A stretch of 64,000 nt of DNA from Curtobacterium sp. UNCCL20 (GCF_900101675.1 NZ_FNKG01000002.1:19005-83004), one strand, 5' to 3'; numbered from the stretch's first letter, positions 18,297-26,183 are shown. Numbers and translations are program-made. The notes: generated by a model not told the origin, from the sequence alone.

Positions 18297-19307
18297 ATGA
18301 CGGATGTGTCGCAGGAAGCAGAGCCGGACGACAGCGAGAACGAGTCAGAAGCCGATAGCGGTTCAGTGGCGGGAGCTGAAGCTATTGATGCTGTGCAGAA
18401 GAGCACCGCTGCGCTGACGGCAGCGGTAACTGCAACGACGGTCCCGAACCTGCAGCAGGTCTCGATCACACAGACGATGCGGTCTATCCAGTCAGCCATC
18501 CTTGCCATGCAGCCCTACGCAGCGCAGGCAGCGGTGTGGCGTGAGCAGATGGTTGAGCAGCTCGCACCGGCGTTGCAGATCATCCGAGACGCCGCCCCCG
18601 CAGCGCAGGCCATCGCGCAGATGAACCGTTCGGCTGCGCAGGCGATCGCTCCGGCGTTGGAGAGCGTGCGACAGTTCGACCTGAACTACGGCGAGGAGCT
18701 GCAGCGCACGATCCGGCTCATGCAGCCGGCCATCTCCGCGTACGCGGTGCAGCACCAGACTCTTCGGCAGCTCCGGTTTGACAGCATCGTGAAGCCCTCG
18801 CTGGATGTCGCGGTTGCCGGGTACCAGGGCCGGAGCGCAACACGCCTCGATGGTCTCGGCACCATGTACGCACCGGTCGCGAAGTCACCGAGCCTGCTGC
18901 AGGCGACCGAGAACCTCGCGGACGCATTGGCGACAACAGGCCCGCTGGGCGTGGACTACGCCCGTGTCCGGGCAGCTGCTGATGACTTCAAGGCGGCATA
19001 CGACGCCGCACCCGAGCCGGTCCGCAGCGAACTCGAGGCGAGCCTCCCGGCCGCGCAGGATCAGCTCGGTGTCTCAGATGAGCTGGTAGATCGGACCCTC
19101 AGCTTCGCTGGCTTGCGCAGCTACCTCGAGCTGTGGGCCGGCGCCGCGCGGACACCGTTGGCGGTCGGCGCCGGAGTCGCAGCCGGCGCCGGCTGGGTAC
19201 TGACCACCCTTGGCTCACCGGGCGAGGGCATTCTCGTCGGCGTCGACACGTTCCGCTCCGTCCGGACATACCTCAGCCGCTTCGATCGCGACGACGAACC
19301 CGAGTAG
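18297..19307 (+). CDS. Unknown Ala-rich helical protein with C-terminal hydrophobic segment
   Basis: 336 residues, no recognised family. An acidic N-terminus (EAEPDDSENESEADSGS) leads into a long Ala/Gln-rich helical region (about 50-230). This is likely coiled coil, with repeated QxIAP/AQAIA-type patterns. A hydrophobic stretch near 285-310 (PLAVGAGVAAGAGWVLTT) could span or associate with a membrane, and the C-terminus is charged. The ATG at 18297 has GGGGAAGGA 7 nt upstream. It converges on the HEPN-motif gene at 19445 and sits in the accessory island. A defence or phage-related role is only a contextual guess. Confidence 0.7.
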   Translation: MTDVSQEAEPDDSENESEADSGSVAGAEAIDAVQKSTAALTAAVTATTVPNLQQVSITQTMRSIQSAILAMQPYAAQAAVWREQMVEQLAPALQIIRDAAPAAQAIAQMNRSAAQAIAPALESVRQFDLNYGEELQRTIRLMQPAISAYAVQHQTLRQLRFDSIVKPSLDVAVAGYQGRSATRLDGLGTMYAPVAKSPSLLQATENLADALATTGPLGVDYARVRAAADDFKAAYDAAPEPVRSELEASLPAAQDQLGVSDELVDRTLSFAGLRSYLELWAGAARTPLAVGAGVAAGAGWVLTTLGSPGEGILVGVDTFRSVRTYLSRFDRDDEPE

Positions 19308-19444
19308 GTGGGCACACCAGCGTCACGCCAGAAGTGGCGCTGAGAGCTGCCGCAGCGAAGGCGCAAGCCGCCTGAGCCCACCGACCTCTGGTAGGCGGAT
19401 CACCCCGGCTTTTTGCGACACTGCTGCGCCGACGCTTCGAAGCC

Positions 19445-20491
19445 TCAGCGTTTCTCAGAAGAATCGAGAGCACCGCCGGCCGCGAGCCGTGCGCTGTCCC
19501 GCGGGTTCATCAACAGCACGGTGCCGGGCTTTGGCACAAACTTCGCCGACCCGGGTTTGAAGCCATCGAAAGTAGATGGATCCGCTGCGTCCCACTGCTC
19601 ACTGATGGGCACACGGATATCCAGAGCGATTCGGCGCTTCGCCCACTCTGTCTCGATAACTGCGCCCACGCCGTTCACGACGAGGCCTGTTGACCGGACG
19701 CACTCTCGCATCGTCACCATTGCATCTTCTTCAAGGAGCATCGCTGCAGGCGAATCCGCTGATCGCACGGACTGCAGGTTGCTCATCTGCGGGTGGCGTT
19801 GCAGGTTCCGATAGACGGTCAAGCCTGTCTTCTTGTCGCCCTCGAAGAAGACGTAACTTGCTGACTGTTCGCGATGTACGGCGGTGTTCCGAGCATCAAG
19901 CATCCAACGCAGCCAGCCGGGAGGCCCGGCGGACATGTATGAGCCGCGGATCCCGCGCAGAATCTGATGCTGCAGCTCGGCCACACGCTCCGGCGCCGAC
20001 CGCATCGCCCTCTTCAGGCTCTGACTCCGACCTTCGGTCGGGAAGTCCGCATCGTCAGAGGTAGGCAAGAGCGCCGGCATCTGAGCCCGCCGAACGTTCA
20101 TCTTCAACCCACTGACGGCGACGCAGACGGCAGCGGTGCAGTCAAGTGCAGCACCTAGCGCGGTGAAGAGCGCTTGCTGATGAGCGTTGAGCCGCGCGCC
20201 GAGCTCGTCGATGTGAGGCCCTCGCGGGATAGAGCCGGTGCGCGGGAGCGCGAGGATGAGAGCGTTGTCGAGCTTGTATCGTGCCTCGCGGTACGAAGCG
20301 AGCTGCACGAGCGCGCTATACAAGTTCGACCGCACACTCCGAGCAGCGCCGAGAACGTAGTCGCGGAGATCCGCACCATCTGAATCGTGTGGGGCGTGAC
20401 GCCAGATGATTGCGTGCAAATCGCTGGCGAGCATGGACTCCATCTGTTCGGAGGCGTCGATGCCCGGTTGGATGAGCGCTGTTTCGAGCAC
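19445..20491 (-). CDS. Unknown protein with HEPN-like RNxxxH motif
   Basis: 348 residues, no family recognised. Near residue 200 it carries ARNTAVHRE, matching the R-N-x3-H signature of HEPN ribonucleases, set in a helical context (GWLRWMLDARNTAVH) as in HEPN domains. Upstream is a helical half, and downstream are beta-rich stretches. I chose the GTG at 20491 with GAGAGG 7 nt upstream. The frame stays open to 20695, but the extra residues do not look protein-like. Proposed role: RNA-targeting toxin or abortive infection effector. That rests on one motif and on location beside a toxin-antitoxin operon. Confidence 0.6.
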   Translation of the reverse strand: MLETALIQPGIDASEQMESMLASDLHAIIWRHAPHDSDGADLRDYVLGAARSVRSNLYSALVQLASYREARYKLDNALILALPRTGSIPRGPHIDELGARLNAHQQALFTALGAALDCTAAVCVAVSGLKMNVRRAQMPALLPTSDDADFPTEGRSQSLKRAMRSAPERVAELQHQILRGIRGSYMSAGPPGWLRWMLDARNTAVHREQSASYVFFEGDKKTGLTVYRNLQRHPQMSNLQSVRSADSPAAMLLEEDAMVTMRECVRSTGLVVNGVGAVIETEWAKRRIALDIRVPISEQWDAADPSTFDGFKPGSAKFVPKPGTVLLMNPRDSARLAAGGALDSSEKR

Positions 20492-20836
20492 AGGTGACCT
20501 CTCGTCGTGTTGAAGCTCCGCCACGCATCCGCCTAAACACCCACCTAGGGCCGCCTTCGACGGGCTGTCCTGACTGTGGTGGGCAGGCGAGCCGGCCAGT
20601 GCTTGTCGAACCCAGAGGGTTCGTTGTATGCCCGAGAAGCCTTCGGTGATTGCACGGACGAGGTTCCGGGCTGCAAGCTGTCGTGACCACTGCACGCGAG
20701 CGCCTTCGAGAGGTCCCGTGAGCTAAAGCGCCGACCTCGGCGAAACGGGGTTGTTCGGAACTTCTTGGAGCGTCGCCGGTTTGAGCCCGCACTCCGCAGC
20801 CCCGATCACCTCTGACCCGCAACAGTCGCTGTGGTT
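20492..20836. other. Non-coding gap between two minus-strand island genes
   Basis: 345 bp with no convincing ORF. It must hold the promoter of the HEPN-motif gene and the 3' end of the TAC operon. Overlapping frames here lack consistent codon bias. I see no strong hairpin. Confidence 0.5.
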
Positions 20837-21358
20837 CTACTCTTCGGGTGCCCTGTCCTCGAACTCGTTTGCTGCGGCGTCTGCGCTCATGGGTGAACCC
20901 AGTTTGAACTGTCCAGCACGCACGATCGCCAGCACCGGTGCGGAAACCCCCATACGGGCGGCGGCAGTCTGTATCGAGGCCCGCAGATACGGGTAGACCG
21001 TGAAGAAGGCAACCCTTTCGGCGAATTCGGTTCGCAGCTCTTGGCTGACTTCGAGTCGCTCCGGTGTTTCGTACTGTGCTTGAAGATCGGCAATGAACTC
21101 GTTGCCTTGGCGGTCGTCGAAGGTCATCCGGAACCGAAAGCCGATTCCGAGTCCGTCGGCGCGGTCCGCAACGTTCATCACGTTCCGCACTCGAGGGACC
21201 TCGTCACCTTCGGTCTTCGTCTCGTCGATGCGGCGGCTTCGTTCCTCCCAGAGAAAGACGTCCTCCAGCTCAACCAGTTCGACCAGCTCATGGATGTCCC
21301 CGACGACTCGGCTGGACGCCAACTGCTCGTCACCGTCGACGCGGTCGTCACGCTGCAA
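20837..21358 (-). CDS. SecB-like chaperone of a toxin-antitoxin-chaperone (TAC) operon
   Basis: About 173 residues from a TTG at 21358, which overlaps the antitoxin stop by 11 nt. The C-terminal half carries the SecB signature: EFAERVAFFTVYPYLRASI, then AARMGVSAPVLAIV. This matches the YPYIRE...LxxPxL pattern of SecB and of the M. tuberculosis TAC chaperone Rv1957. Actinobacteria have no export SecB, so a SecB-like protein beside an HTH antitoxin almost always belongs to a TAC system, where it protects the antitoxin from aggregation and proteolysis. The start codon is uncertain because there is no ATG or GTG in the first part of the frame. Confidence 0.75.
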   Translation of the reverse strand: MQRDDRVDGDEQLASSRVVGDIHELVELVELEDVFLWEERSRRIDETKTEGDEVPRVRNVMNVADRADGLGIGFRFRMTFDDRQGNEFIADLQAQYETPERLEVSQELRTEFAERVAFFTVYPYLRASIQTAAARMGVSAPVLAIVRAGQFKLGSPMSADAAANEFEDRAPEE

Positions 21359-21761
21359 TGGCGAAGTCCGTTCGCTTCGAGTTGGCCAGTGCTGTGTATG
21401 AGCCGGTCTGCGCGGTGAATCTCGCACCACTGGTGAGCTCGATCTCAACGGCGTCGCGCCCTGGCTCGTAGGTGGCGTCAACGTCGCGGACGGAGTGCTC
21501 GATCAGCAGGCCGAGGGCATGTGCGTAGCGGCGGACGGTCTGCATCTTTGGTTCGGTCATCCCGCTCTCGAACTCGGAAACCGTTGCTTGGCTGATGTGC
21601 AGCATCCGTCCGAGCTCGGCCTGCGAGAGGCCGAGCTCAATCCGCTTGGCACGGATCTGGGCGATCAGTTGAAGGTCGGCGTCTGCGAGCTGCCGGGCAA
21701 GACGCTCGGACGGCGTCTCCTCTGCCTCGAACCCCAGCCCGTCGTCGAACTCGATGGTCAT
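21348..21761 (-). CDS. XRE-family antitoxin (HigA-like)
   Basis: 137 residues. A clean HTH_3 domain spans about residues 35-90 (IRAKRIELGLSQAELGRML, ISQATVSEFESG, MQTVRRYAHAL). A C-terminal extension of about 45 residues (DATYEPGRDAVEIELTSG onward) could be the chaperone-addiction segment known in TAC antitoxins. ATG at 21761. The order toxin, antitoxin, chaperone on one strand is that of the M. tuberculosis higB-higA-secB locus. It probably represses the operon through the HTH. Confidence 0.82.
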   Translation of the reverse strand: MTIEFDDGLGFEAEETPSERLARQLADADLQLIAQIRAKRIELGLSQAELGRMLHISQATVSEFESGMTEPKMQTVRRYAHALGLLIEHSVRDVDATYEPGRDAVEIELTSGARFTAQTGSYTALANSKRTDFAIAA

Positions 21762-21802
21762 AGGCCGCAGCCTATATGGCACTGCTGTGAACCCGCCAGT
21801 AG

Positions 21803-22345
21803 TTACGGGAGCGAGGCTCCGCCCCACTGGCCACCGCGTCCCTCGAAGTAACGCTTGCGGGCGTGCTGCAGCTCCTCGTCTTGGCGGCTACGGACCTGCT
21901 TCGGGTCTGAGACGTCCTTGAGATGCATATGCAGCCCTACCACGGTGGAGCCCCCTACCCGAGTTAGGTCGACGGGCTCGACGTGGTAGACGCGTACCAG
22001 CACCCCGTCGATACCCTCGCCGCGGTACACCTGTGTTCGAACCTCGAAGAGGTCGATGCCGGTCACGGTCTCCATCGGGCCCTTCACGTGGTGAATCGGC
22101 AGAAGTTTGCCTTGCACCAGTCGCTTCATGCGGGCCGCGACCTCACCCATGACGCGGTCCCGGTCCTCGCCCTCGAGTCCAGCCTCAGTGAGCAGTTGTC
22201 GGAGCGCCTGCGCCACGTTTTGGCCGGCAACGGTTCGGTGTTCTTGCGTGCCATCGGAGGCGTACCAATGATGGCGGATTGGAGCGCAGTCCTCCTTGGT
22301 GCACACGGACGCAGAACCATCGCTTCGCACCTCGCCGTCGGTCAC
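21803..22345 (-). CDS. Probable HigB/RelE-superfamily toxin of the TAC operon
   Basis: 180 residues. The N-terminal half (PIRHHWYASDGTQEH; CTKEDC) is unusual. The C-terminal half has a RelE/HigB-like layout: basic helix RMKRLVQGKLLP, strands GIDLFEVRTQVYRG and GVLVRVYHVEP, a strand TVVGLHMHLKD in place of the usual hydrophobic-F-x-K, and a terminal helix EELQHARKRYFEG. The GTG at 22345 lies 7 nt after a TAGACT -10 box (complement of 22352-22357), so the mRNA may be leaderless. The antitoxin starts 41 nt beyond its stop. Toxin assignment rests on fold-like pattern and operon position. Confidence 0.6.
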   Translation of the reverse strand: MTDGEVRSDGSASVCTKEDCAPIRHHWYASDGTQEHRTVAGQNVAQALRQLLTEAGLEGEDRDRVMGEVAARMKRLVQGKLLPIHHVKGPMETVTGIDLFEVRTQVYRGEGIDGVLVRVYHVEPVDLTRVGGSTVVGLHMHLKDVSDPKQVRSRQDEELQHARKRYFEGRGGQWGGASLP

Positions 22346-22601
22346 AGCCTGAGTCTATGGTCAGCGGGCGACAGCGCCCGGAGGCCACCGGTCGGATTTC
22401 ATCCCACCACCAACAAGTGACCCGCCCGTCCCACCTCGCCGCGGACCGTGATGAGGGCACCAGGTCAACGACCCGTCCGCGGTGTTCGATGACGATACCG
22501 ACGGCTTCATCAACGCAGGCCTCCGCCAGCGCAAGTAGTTCGACGACGGTGGGCTCTCGGGCGGGTAGCACCCTGCTGCCGACGTTTCAGTAACGGATCG
22601 A

Positions 22602-23483
22602 CTATCGGGCGCTCAACCCAGTGCGCTCGAACGCTCGACGCCGCTGCACAAGCTCCGCAACGTACGCGGCTCTGCTCGGCGACGAGTGAGAGAATTCGCG
22701 GTGCTGCACGATAGTTCTCTCTGCAGATGTCACTGACGTCAGATTGAATCGGTCCGCGGTGAGTGAGGTCGGGCGGCCCTCATAGGCAAGCAGTAAGCCG
22801 AGGGTTGGAGAGAGTGGCACGCTAAGACGTCTAGCGACGCCTACGCCTGCGCGGGCGTGCTGGCCCTGTGACCACTCCCATGTGCCTGGCTCAGCAAAGC
22901 GGTGCCCGAAGCCGGAGACGAGTCGGTCCCCAAGTACGAGCGACCGCTCAGGAAAGCGCTGGAGTGACCACTCGTAACCACAGAACGCCTCCTTGTACTG
23001 CTGCCACCGCTCGGCGTTGTTCAGGTCGATGCTGAACCAGTCATCATCGAGGAGAGCAGGAAGGGATGCGGCCCACACCATGTAGTCCTGCTCCTCTTCC
23101 GGCGTCAGCGACCCGAGCTCAGCTGCAGTCTGCGTCCGAGCATTGTTCATGACGCTGGGCTGCCTAAGCATGTGAAGGGTGAGAAATCGCGTCATCACGT
23201 CGCGGTCCAACGAAGTCACGACGGCACTCTGGTCGGCCTCCCACCGGCGAATCACTCGAGAGGCGTCGGACTCAACTCGGCTGTGCGCCTGCTCGAAGAA
23301 GTCGGGCTCTACCGGTAGCCCGGTGATGCGGTGTGCGTTGTTGCGATGGAAAACATCCCTTGGGTTCGCGCGCCGCGGTGGCAGCTCCTCGACGACGTCG
23401 ACGACGTGAACCTGTCCCTGCGCGTCGGCGAACTGACGCAGCACCATCTGCGAAATCCAATGGTGGCGCTTGCTGCCTGGCAT
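22602..23483 (-). CDS. DUF4238 domain-containing protein
   Basis: 293 residues of the DUF4238 family. The N-terminal signature is KRHHWISQMVLRQFAD, with MxxRRxNPRDVFHRNN-like residues near 35-50. Helical ESDASRVIRRWE and FLTLHMLRQPSV segments follow, then LVLGDRLVSGF and PLSPTLGLLLAYEG near 195-240. DUF4238 proteins are common in accessory and defence-rich regions; no activity is established. Start ATG at 23483. It sits alone in the island, same strand as the TAC operon upstream and the 352-residue gene that follows. Confidence 0.85.
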   Translation of the reverse strand: MPGSKRHHWISQMVLRQFADAQGQVHVVDVVEELPPRRANPRDVFHRNNAHRITGLPVEPDFFEQAHSRVESDASRVIRRWEADQSAVVTSLDRDVMTRFLTLHMLRQPSVMNNARTQTAAELGSLTPEEEQDYMVWAASLPALLDDDWFSIDLNNAERWQQYKEAFCGYEWSLQRFPERSLVLGDRLVSGFGHRFAEPGTWEWSQGQHARAGVGVARRLSVPLSPTLGLLLAYEGRPTSLTADRFNLTSVTSAERTIVQHREFSHSSPSRAAYVAELVQRRRAFERTGLSAR

Positions 23484-23656
23484 AAGCCGACCCTACATCT
23501 CGCCCCGCCGACACATGCTCATTTCCGGTATTCAACTGAATGACTGATGACCGATGGCTAGTCGAACGGCCTCCGCTCAGGAAGGAGCGCAAAGTTGCAC
23601 TTATCCAAGCCGCTCAAGAGTATGTTCTGGCCGGCGGGCCACCGCGGCGGGCTGGC

Positions 23657-24715
23657 CTAAGACAGGTTGAAGGACGGCCTAGGGGCGAGTCGAGATGCTT
23701 CCGCATCTGGAGAACCCAAGCGCAACCAGGAAGGAGCATCCACGGACAGCAAGTGCTCTTCGACGCCGACGAGTCCCTCTTGCGCAACCTCATCGAGAGC
23801 GGCCTCAACCTCGGACACCTTGACAGAGCCATACTGCTCGAGTTTCTGCTGGATTCGCTGCGCGGCCGGATCGGGCTTAGCCCAGTAGGCGGCCATGCGG
23901 TCGTGGTGGCCAAGCGTGGTTATCGCCTCGGCGACGGCGGCAAAACCGTTCTTGTAGAGGCCCCAGAAACCGGTCGGATCTGCCAAAGTGACGACTATAA
24001 GTTTGTCTCCTGCAACTGTCTCCTGCCTCGAGACCCCTGAGGGCAGGTCGCGGTGCTCGGGGACTATCGCTAGTCGGAGGCCCGGCCCTCCCGTCAAGGC
24101 TTCCTTATTGCTCTTGATCGTCACGGCGAGGTGACGATGACGACCCTCGTCGCTGACAAAAAGGTCTGTCTGCCACACCTTCTTGAGCCGTGCGCCTAGA
24201 TCTGCTTCGGCTGCCTCGCCCCGTGCCGCCTCACGAATCCACCGCGCGAACTTAGGCGGGTGCCCACGTCCGTCGGCAAGGAGGACTGCTTCGTCAGCCG
24301 CGGTCTCGACGACCGCGTCGAGGAATCCGTTGTACTTCGCCCGTTCTTGGCCGAAGAGCAACGAGGTCGGCTTGTCGAGAGTCTTGAAGGCGCGAGACGA
24401 AGCCTGCATGGCTTCCGCCAGGGGGTCAATGACTCGCTTTTCACCGCCAGCGATCGCCTCGTGAACAGCCCACTCGAAACCGTCCCCAGCCATGCCCTTG
24501 TCACGATGCAGTCGAGACACGGCCGCAAGCTGATCCATCGTGAGGTCCTCTTTCGTGGACTGCACTACGTTGAGCGACCTCTGTGGAACTTGATCGACCA
24601 TTGCCCGAAGCACCGATCGAACGATGGCGTGGAGTGCGCGGCCGGGCTCATCCACAGGCGCGAGCTGTGTCACGAACGAGACTCTGTTCTGAGCCTTTTC
24701 TTCCTTCGTTGCCAT
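23657..24715 (-). CDS. Unknown protein with PD-(D/E)xK-like pattern
   Basis: 352 residues, family not identified. The sequence has GFEWAVHEAI near residue 77, then KVWQTDLFVSD near 185 and LAVTIKSNKEAL near 200. A buried Glu helix, an Asp at the start of a strand and a T-x-K strand resemble the PD-(D/E)xK nuclease core, though the middle acidic residue is replaced by Thr. A later region reads LIVVTLADPTGFWGLYKNGF. The ATG at 24715 follows AGGGGG. There is no methylase or helicase partner nearby. I would call it a possible nuclease, weakly supported. Confidence 0.65.
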   Translation of the reverse strand: MATKEEKAQNRVSFVTQLAPVDEPGRALHAIVRSVLRAMVDQVPQRSLNVVQSTKEDLTMDQLAAVSRLHRDKGMAGDGFEWAVHEAIAGGEKRVIDPLAEAMQASSRAFKTLDKPTSLLFGQERAKYNGFLDAVVETAADEAVLLADGRGHPPKFARWIREAARGEAAEADLGARLKKVWQTDLFVSDEGRHRHLAVTIKSNKEALTGGPGLRLAIVPEHRDLPSGVSRQETVAGDKLIVVTLADPTGFWGLYKNGFAAVAEAITTLGHHDRMAAYWAKPDPAAQRIQQKLEQYGSVKVSEVEAALDEVAQEGLVGVEEHLLSVDAPSWLRLGSPDAEASRLAPRPSFNLS

Positions 24716-24979
24716 GCAATTCCCCCTCATGTGCTTCAGTCTGCGATGAGACTAGGGGAACTGGCGGGTCAGTGTCGACGACGAGCCGCCCGTCTCGCGT
24801 AGCAGTCCTGCAACGAGTTCAGCCCAATCCGACCGGTGCTTCCCTAGAGCAAGCCTGAAGTACGGACATTGGCCGACGCGGCGGCAGTCTCACATGGCTG
24901 GTCCGCAGCTCGTCTCGGTGATGGGGTGCCGCACGCGGACACGTCTCGGGCGTCGGTGTTCGCTCCTACGCTTCGTCCT

Positions 24980-25276
24980 GTGGGCCGTCGTCGTTCTGAT
25001 CGTTGGGTGCCGTCTCCGCTGTTCTCGCTCGAGGTGGAGGCGCGTGGGGCGGAGGTGCGTGAGCTTGACAAGCCGCTGCCGGTCTATTCGTGGTTCCGGT
25101 TTCCGGACCGGTTGATTCATCGGGATGACGCGGTTGCGCGGAGCATGACGCGGGACGCCGTCCGGGTGGAGGCGGGGCGCGGCGAATCCAAGGTTACGGC
25201 GTGGGTTTGGCGCAGCGGAGTGCACCAGAGGTCACCGCCGCTACCGCCCTCTCCGGGAACACACGGTGGGAGCTAG
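24980..25276 (+). CDS. Small conserved-looking hypothetical protein
   Basis: 98 residues from the GTG at 24980 (VGRRRSDRWVPSPLFS). It is rich in Arg, Val and Trp, with no recognised family (segments LPVYSWFRFPDRLIHRDDAV and RVEAGRGESKVTAWVWR). Its stop codon falls inside the first copy of a 28-bp tandem repeat, so its 3' end may have been created by a rearrangement. Codon use is intermediate between island and chromosome. Confidence 0.5.
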   Translation: MGRRRSDRWVPSPLFSLEVEARGAEVRELDKPLPVYSWFRFPDRLIHRDDAVARSMTRDAVRVEAGRGESKVTAWVWRSGVHQRSPPLPPSPGTHGGS

Positions 25277-25314
25277 CTGTCCGGGAACGAACAGTGAGAG
25301 CTAGCTGTCCGGGA
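25252..25314. repeat. 28-bp tandem repeat at a gene junction
   Basis: Unit TCCGGGAAC-N10-GAGCTAGCTG (28 bp) at 25252-25279 and 25280-25307, with a partial third copy to 25314. The palindromic core AGCTAGCT gives TAG on both strands. The copy-1 TAG ends the rightward gene and the copy-2 TAG ends the leftward gene. It may be a terminal-repeat scar of an insertion sequence; no transposase is present. Confidence 0.8.
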
Positions 25315-25861
25315 TTGGGACGCGGAGAAGCGTATTCGGTGCCAGGTCGCGTTCGCGTGGTAGCCAGAGGTAGCGGGCTCCCTGCTCTGAGAGTCCTTCT
25401 ACGGCGGGTAGCGCAGGACGCAGCTGTGCAACAGCATCGTTGACTGAGACGACTTGTTGCTCGTAGACGGCGGCCTGATACCAGGCGGGTCCGACCGTAC
25501 TGAGCGTGCGGTCTCTACCGAGAGCGTCAGCTGGCCAGCTGCTCCATCGCCACTGGGACCCGATCCGGGAGATATCGCCGCAGACGTAGACGCGGTCTGC
25601 CCAGCCGAGGACCTCGAAGAGGTGTAGCTGCTCGAAGTCGCCGTCTGCGTTGCGACGGGAGTATCGGCCGATGCCAGCCCAGGGGTTCCGGTCCGTTCGG
25701 GACCGGAGGACGTCTTCTGCTTGCCCTAGGTTGTCGAGGCGCTCCCACTGCGCGTTCGTCTTGTGGTCGTGATACCAAAGCTCGTCGTCGTCCGACATGA
25801 GGGTGGTCCCGATCCGCGGAAGGACGGCCAGCGAATGATCGGCCTGCAGTATGAGGGTCAT
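25301..25861 (-). CDS. Trp-rich hypothetical protein
   Basis: 186 residues from the ATG at 25861, no family recognised. Notable segments are DDDELWYHDHKTNAQWERLDN, then NPWAGIGRYSR, HLFEVLGWADRVYVCGD and SQWRWSSWPADALG. The density of Trp and Asp suggests a globular, possibly carbohydrate- or nucleic-acid-binding protein, but that is speculation. It follows a small frameshifted gene by 8 nt, so the two formed an operon. Its stop lies in the second copy of the 28-bp repeat. Confidence 0.6.
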   Translation of the reverse strand: MTLILQADHSLAVLPRIGTTLMSDDDELWYHDHKTNAQWERLDNLGQAEDVLRSRTDRNPWAGIGRYSRRNADGDFEQLHLFEVLGWADRVYVCGDISRIGSQWRWSSWPADALGRDRTLSTVGPAWYQAAVYEQQVVSVNDAVAQLRPALPAVEGLSEQGARYLWLPRERDLAPNTLLRVPIPDS

Positions 25862-25869
25862 TGTGTCCG

Positions 25870-26183
25870 TCAGCTGGGCAGGTTGTTGCGGAGGTCGTAG
25901 CCGGTGTCGGCGAGGAACTGTAGCCGGTCGCGGGCTTCTTGCAGTGATCTTCTTGCAGTGATGCTGCGTCGTCAGCGTTGCGGTAGTCAGCGCGGAGGAG
26001 CGTGCTCGCGGTGATGATGTCGTCGGTGCGGTCCGTGTAGCCGGCGGCGGCTGCGGTGAGGAAGACCGTGGGGTCGGCGGGCCGGATGAGTTCGGTGCCG
26101 GCAAAGCCGATTGTGTCGGGGTCGAAGCCGAGCGCTGCCATGTCGACTTCATGCTCGGTGAACGCGACCAGCCGGTACGGCAT
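25870..26183 (-). pseudogene. Small gene frameshifted by a 14-bp tandem duplication
   Basis: Reads MPYRLVAFTEHEVDMAALGF onward from the ATG at 26183. An exact 14-bp duplication (CTTCTTGCAGTGAT at 25935-25948 and 25949-25962) shifts the frame. Removing one copy restores a 99-residue protein ending TGYDLRNNLPS at the TGA 25870-25872, eight bases before the next start. As it stands the frame runs on, out of phase, through the next gene to 25527. I recognise no family. The intact partner downstream suggests recent damage or a phase-variable switch. Confidence 0.75.

Noticed and set aside
20492..20695. N-terminal extension of the HEPN-motif protein
   Set aside because: Residues such as GGCLGGCVAELQHDERS lack protein character, and the GTG at 20491 has a good RBS.
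22346..22571. Possible small minus-strand ORF upstream of the TAC toxin (MLPAREPTVVELLALAEAC)
   Set aside because: The first 60 codons look partly protein-like, but the frame continues far into the toxin gene and covers the candidate promoter. There is only weak RBS support.
24869..25276. Transposase fragment beside the 28-bp repeats
   Set aside because: The product of 24980-25276 has no DDE motif or helix-turn-helix. Only the repeat itself hints at an insertion sequence.
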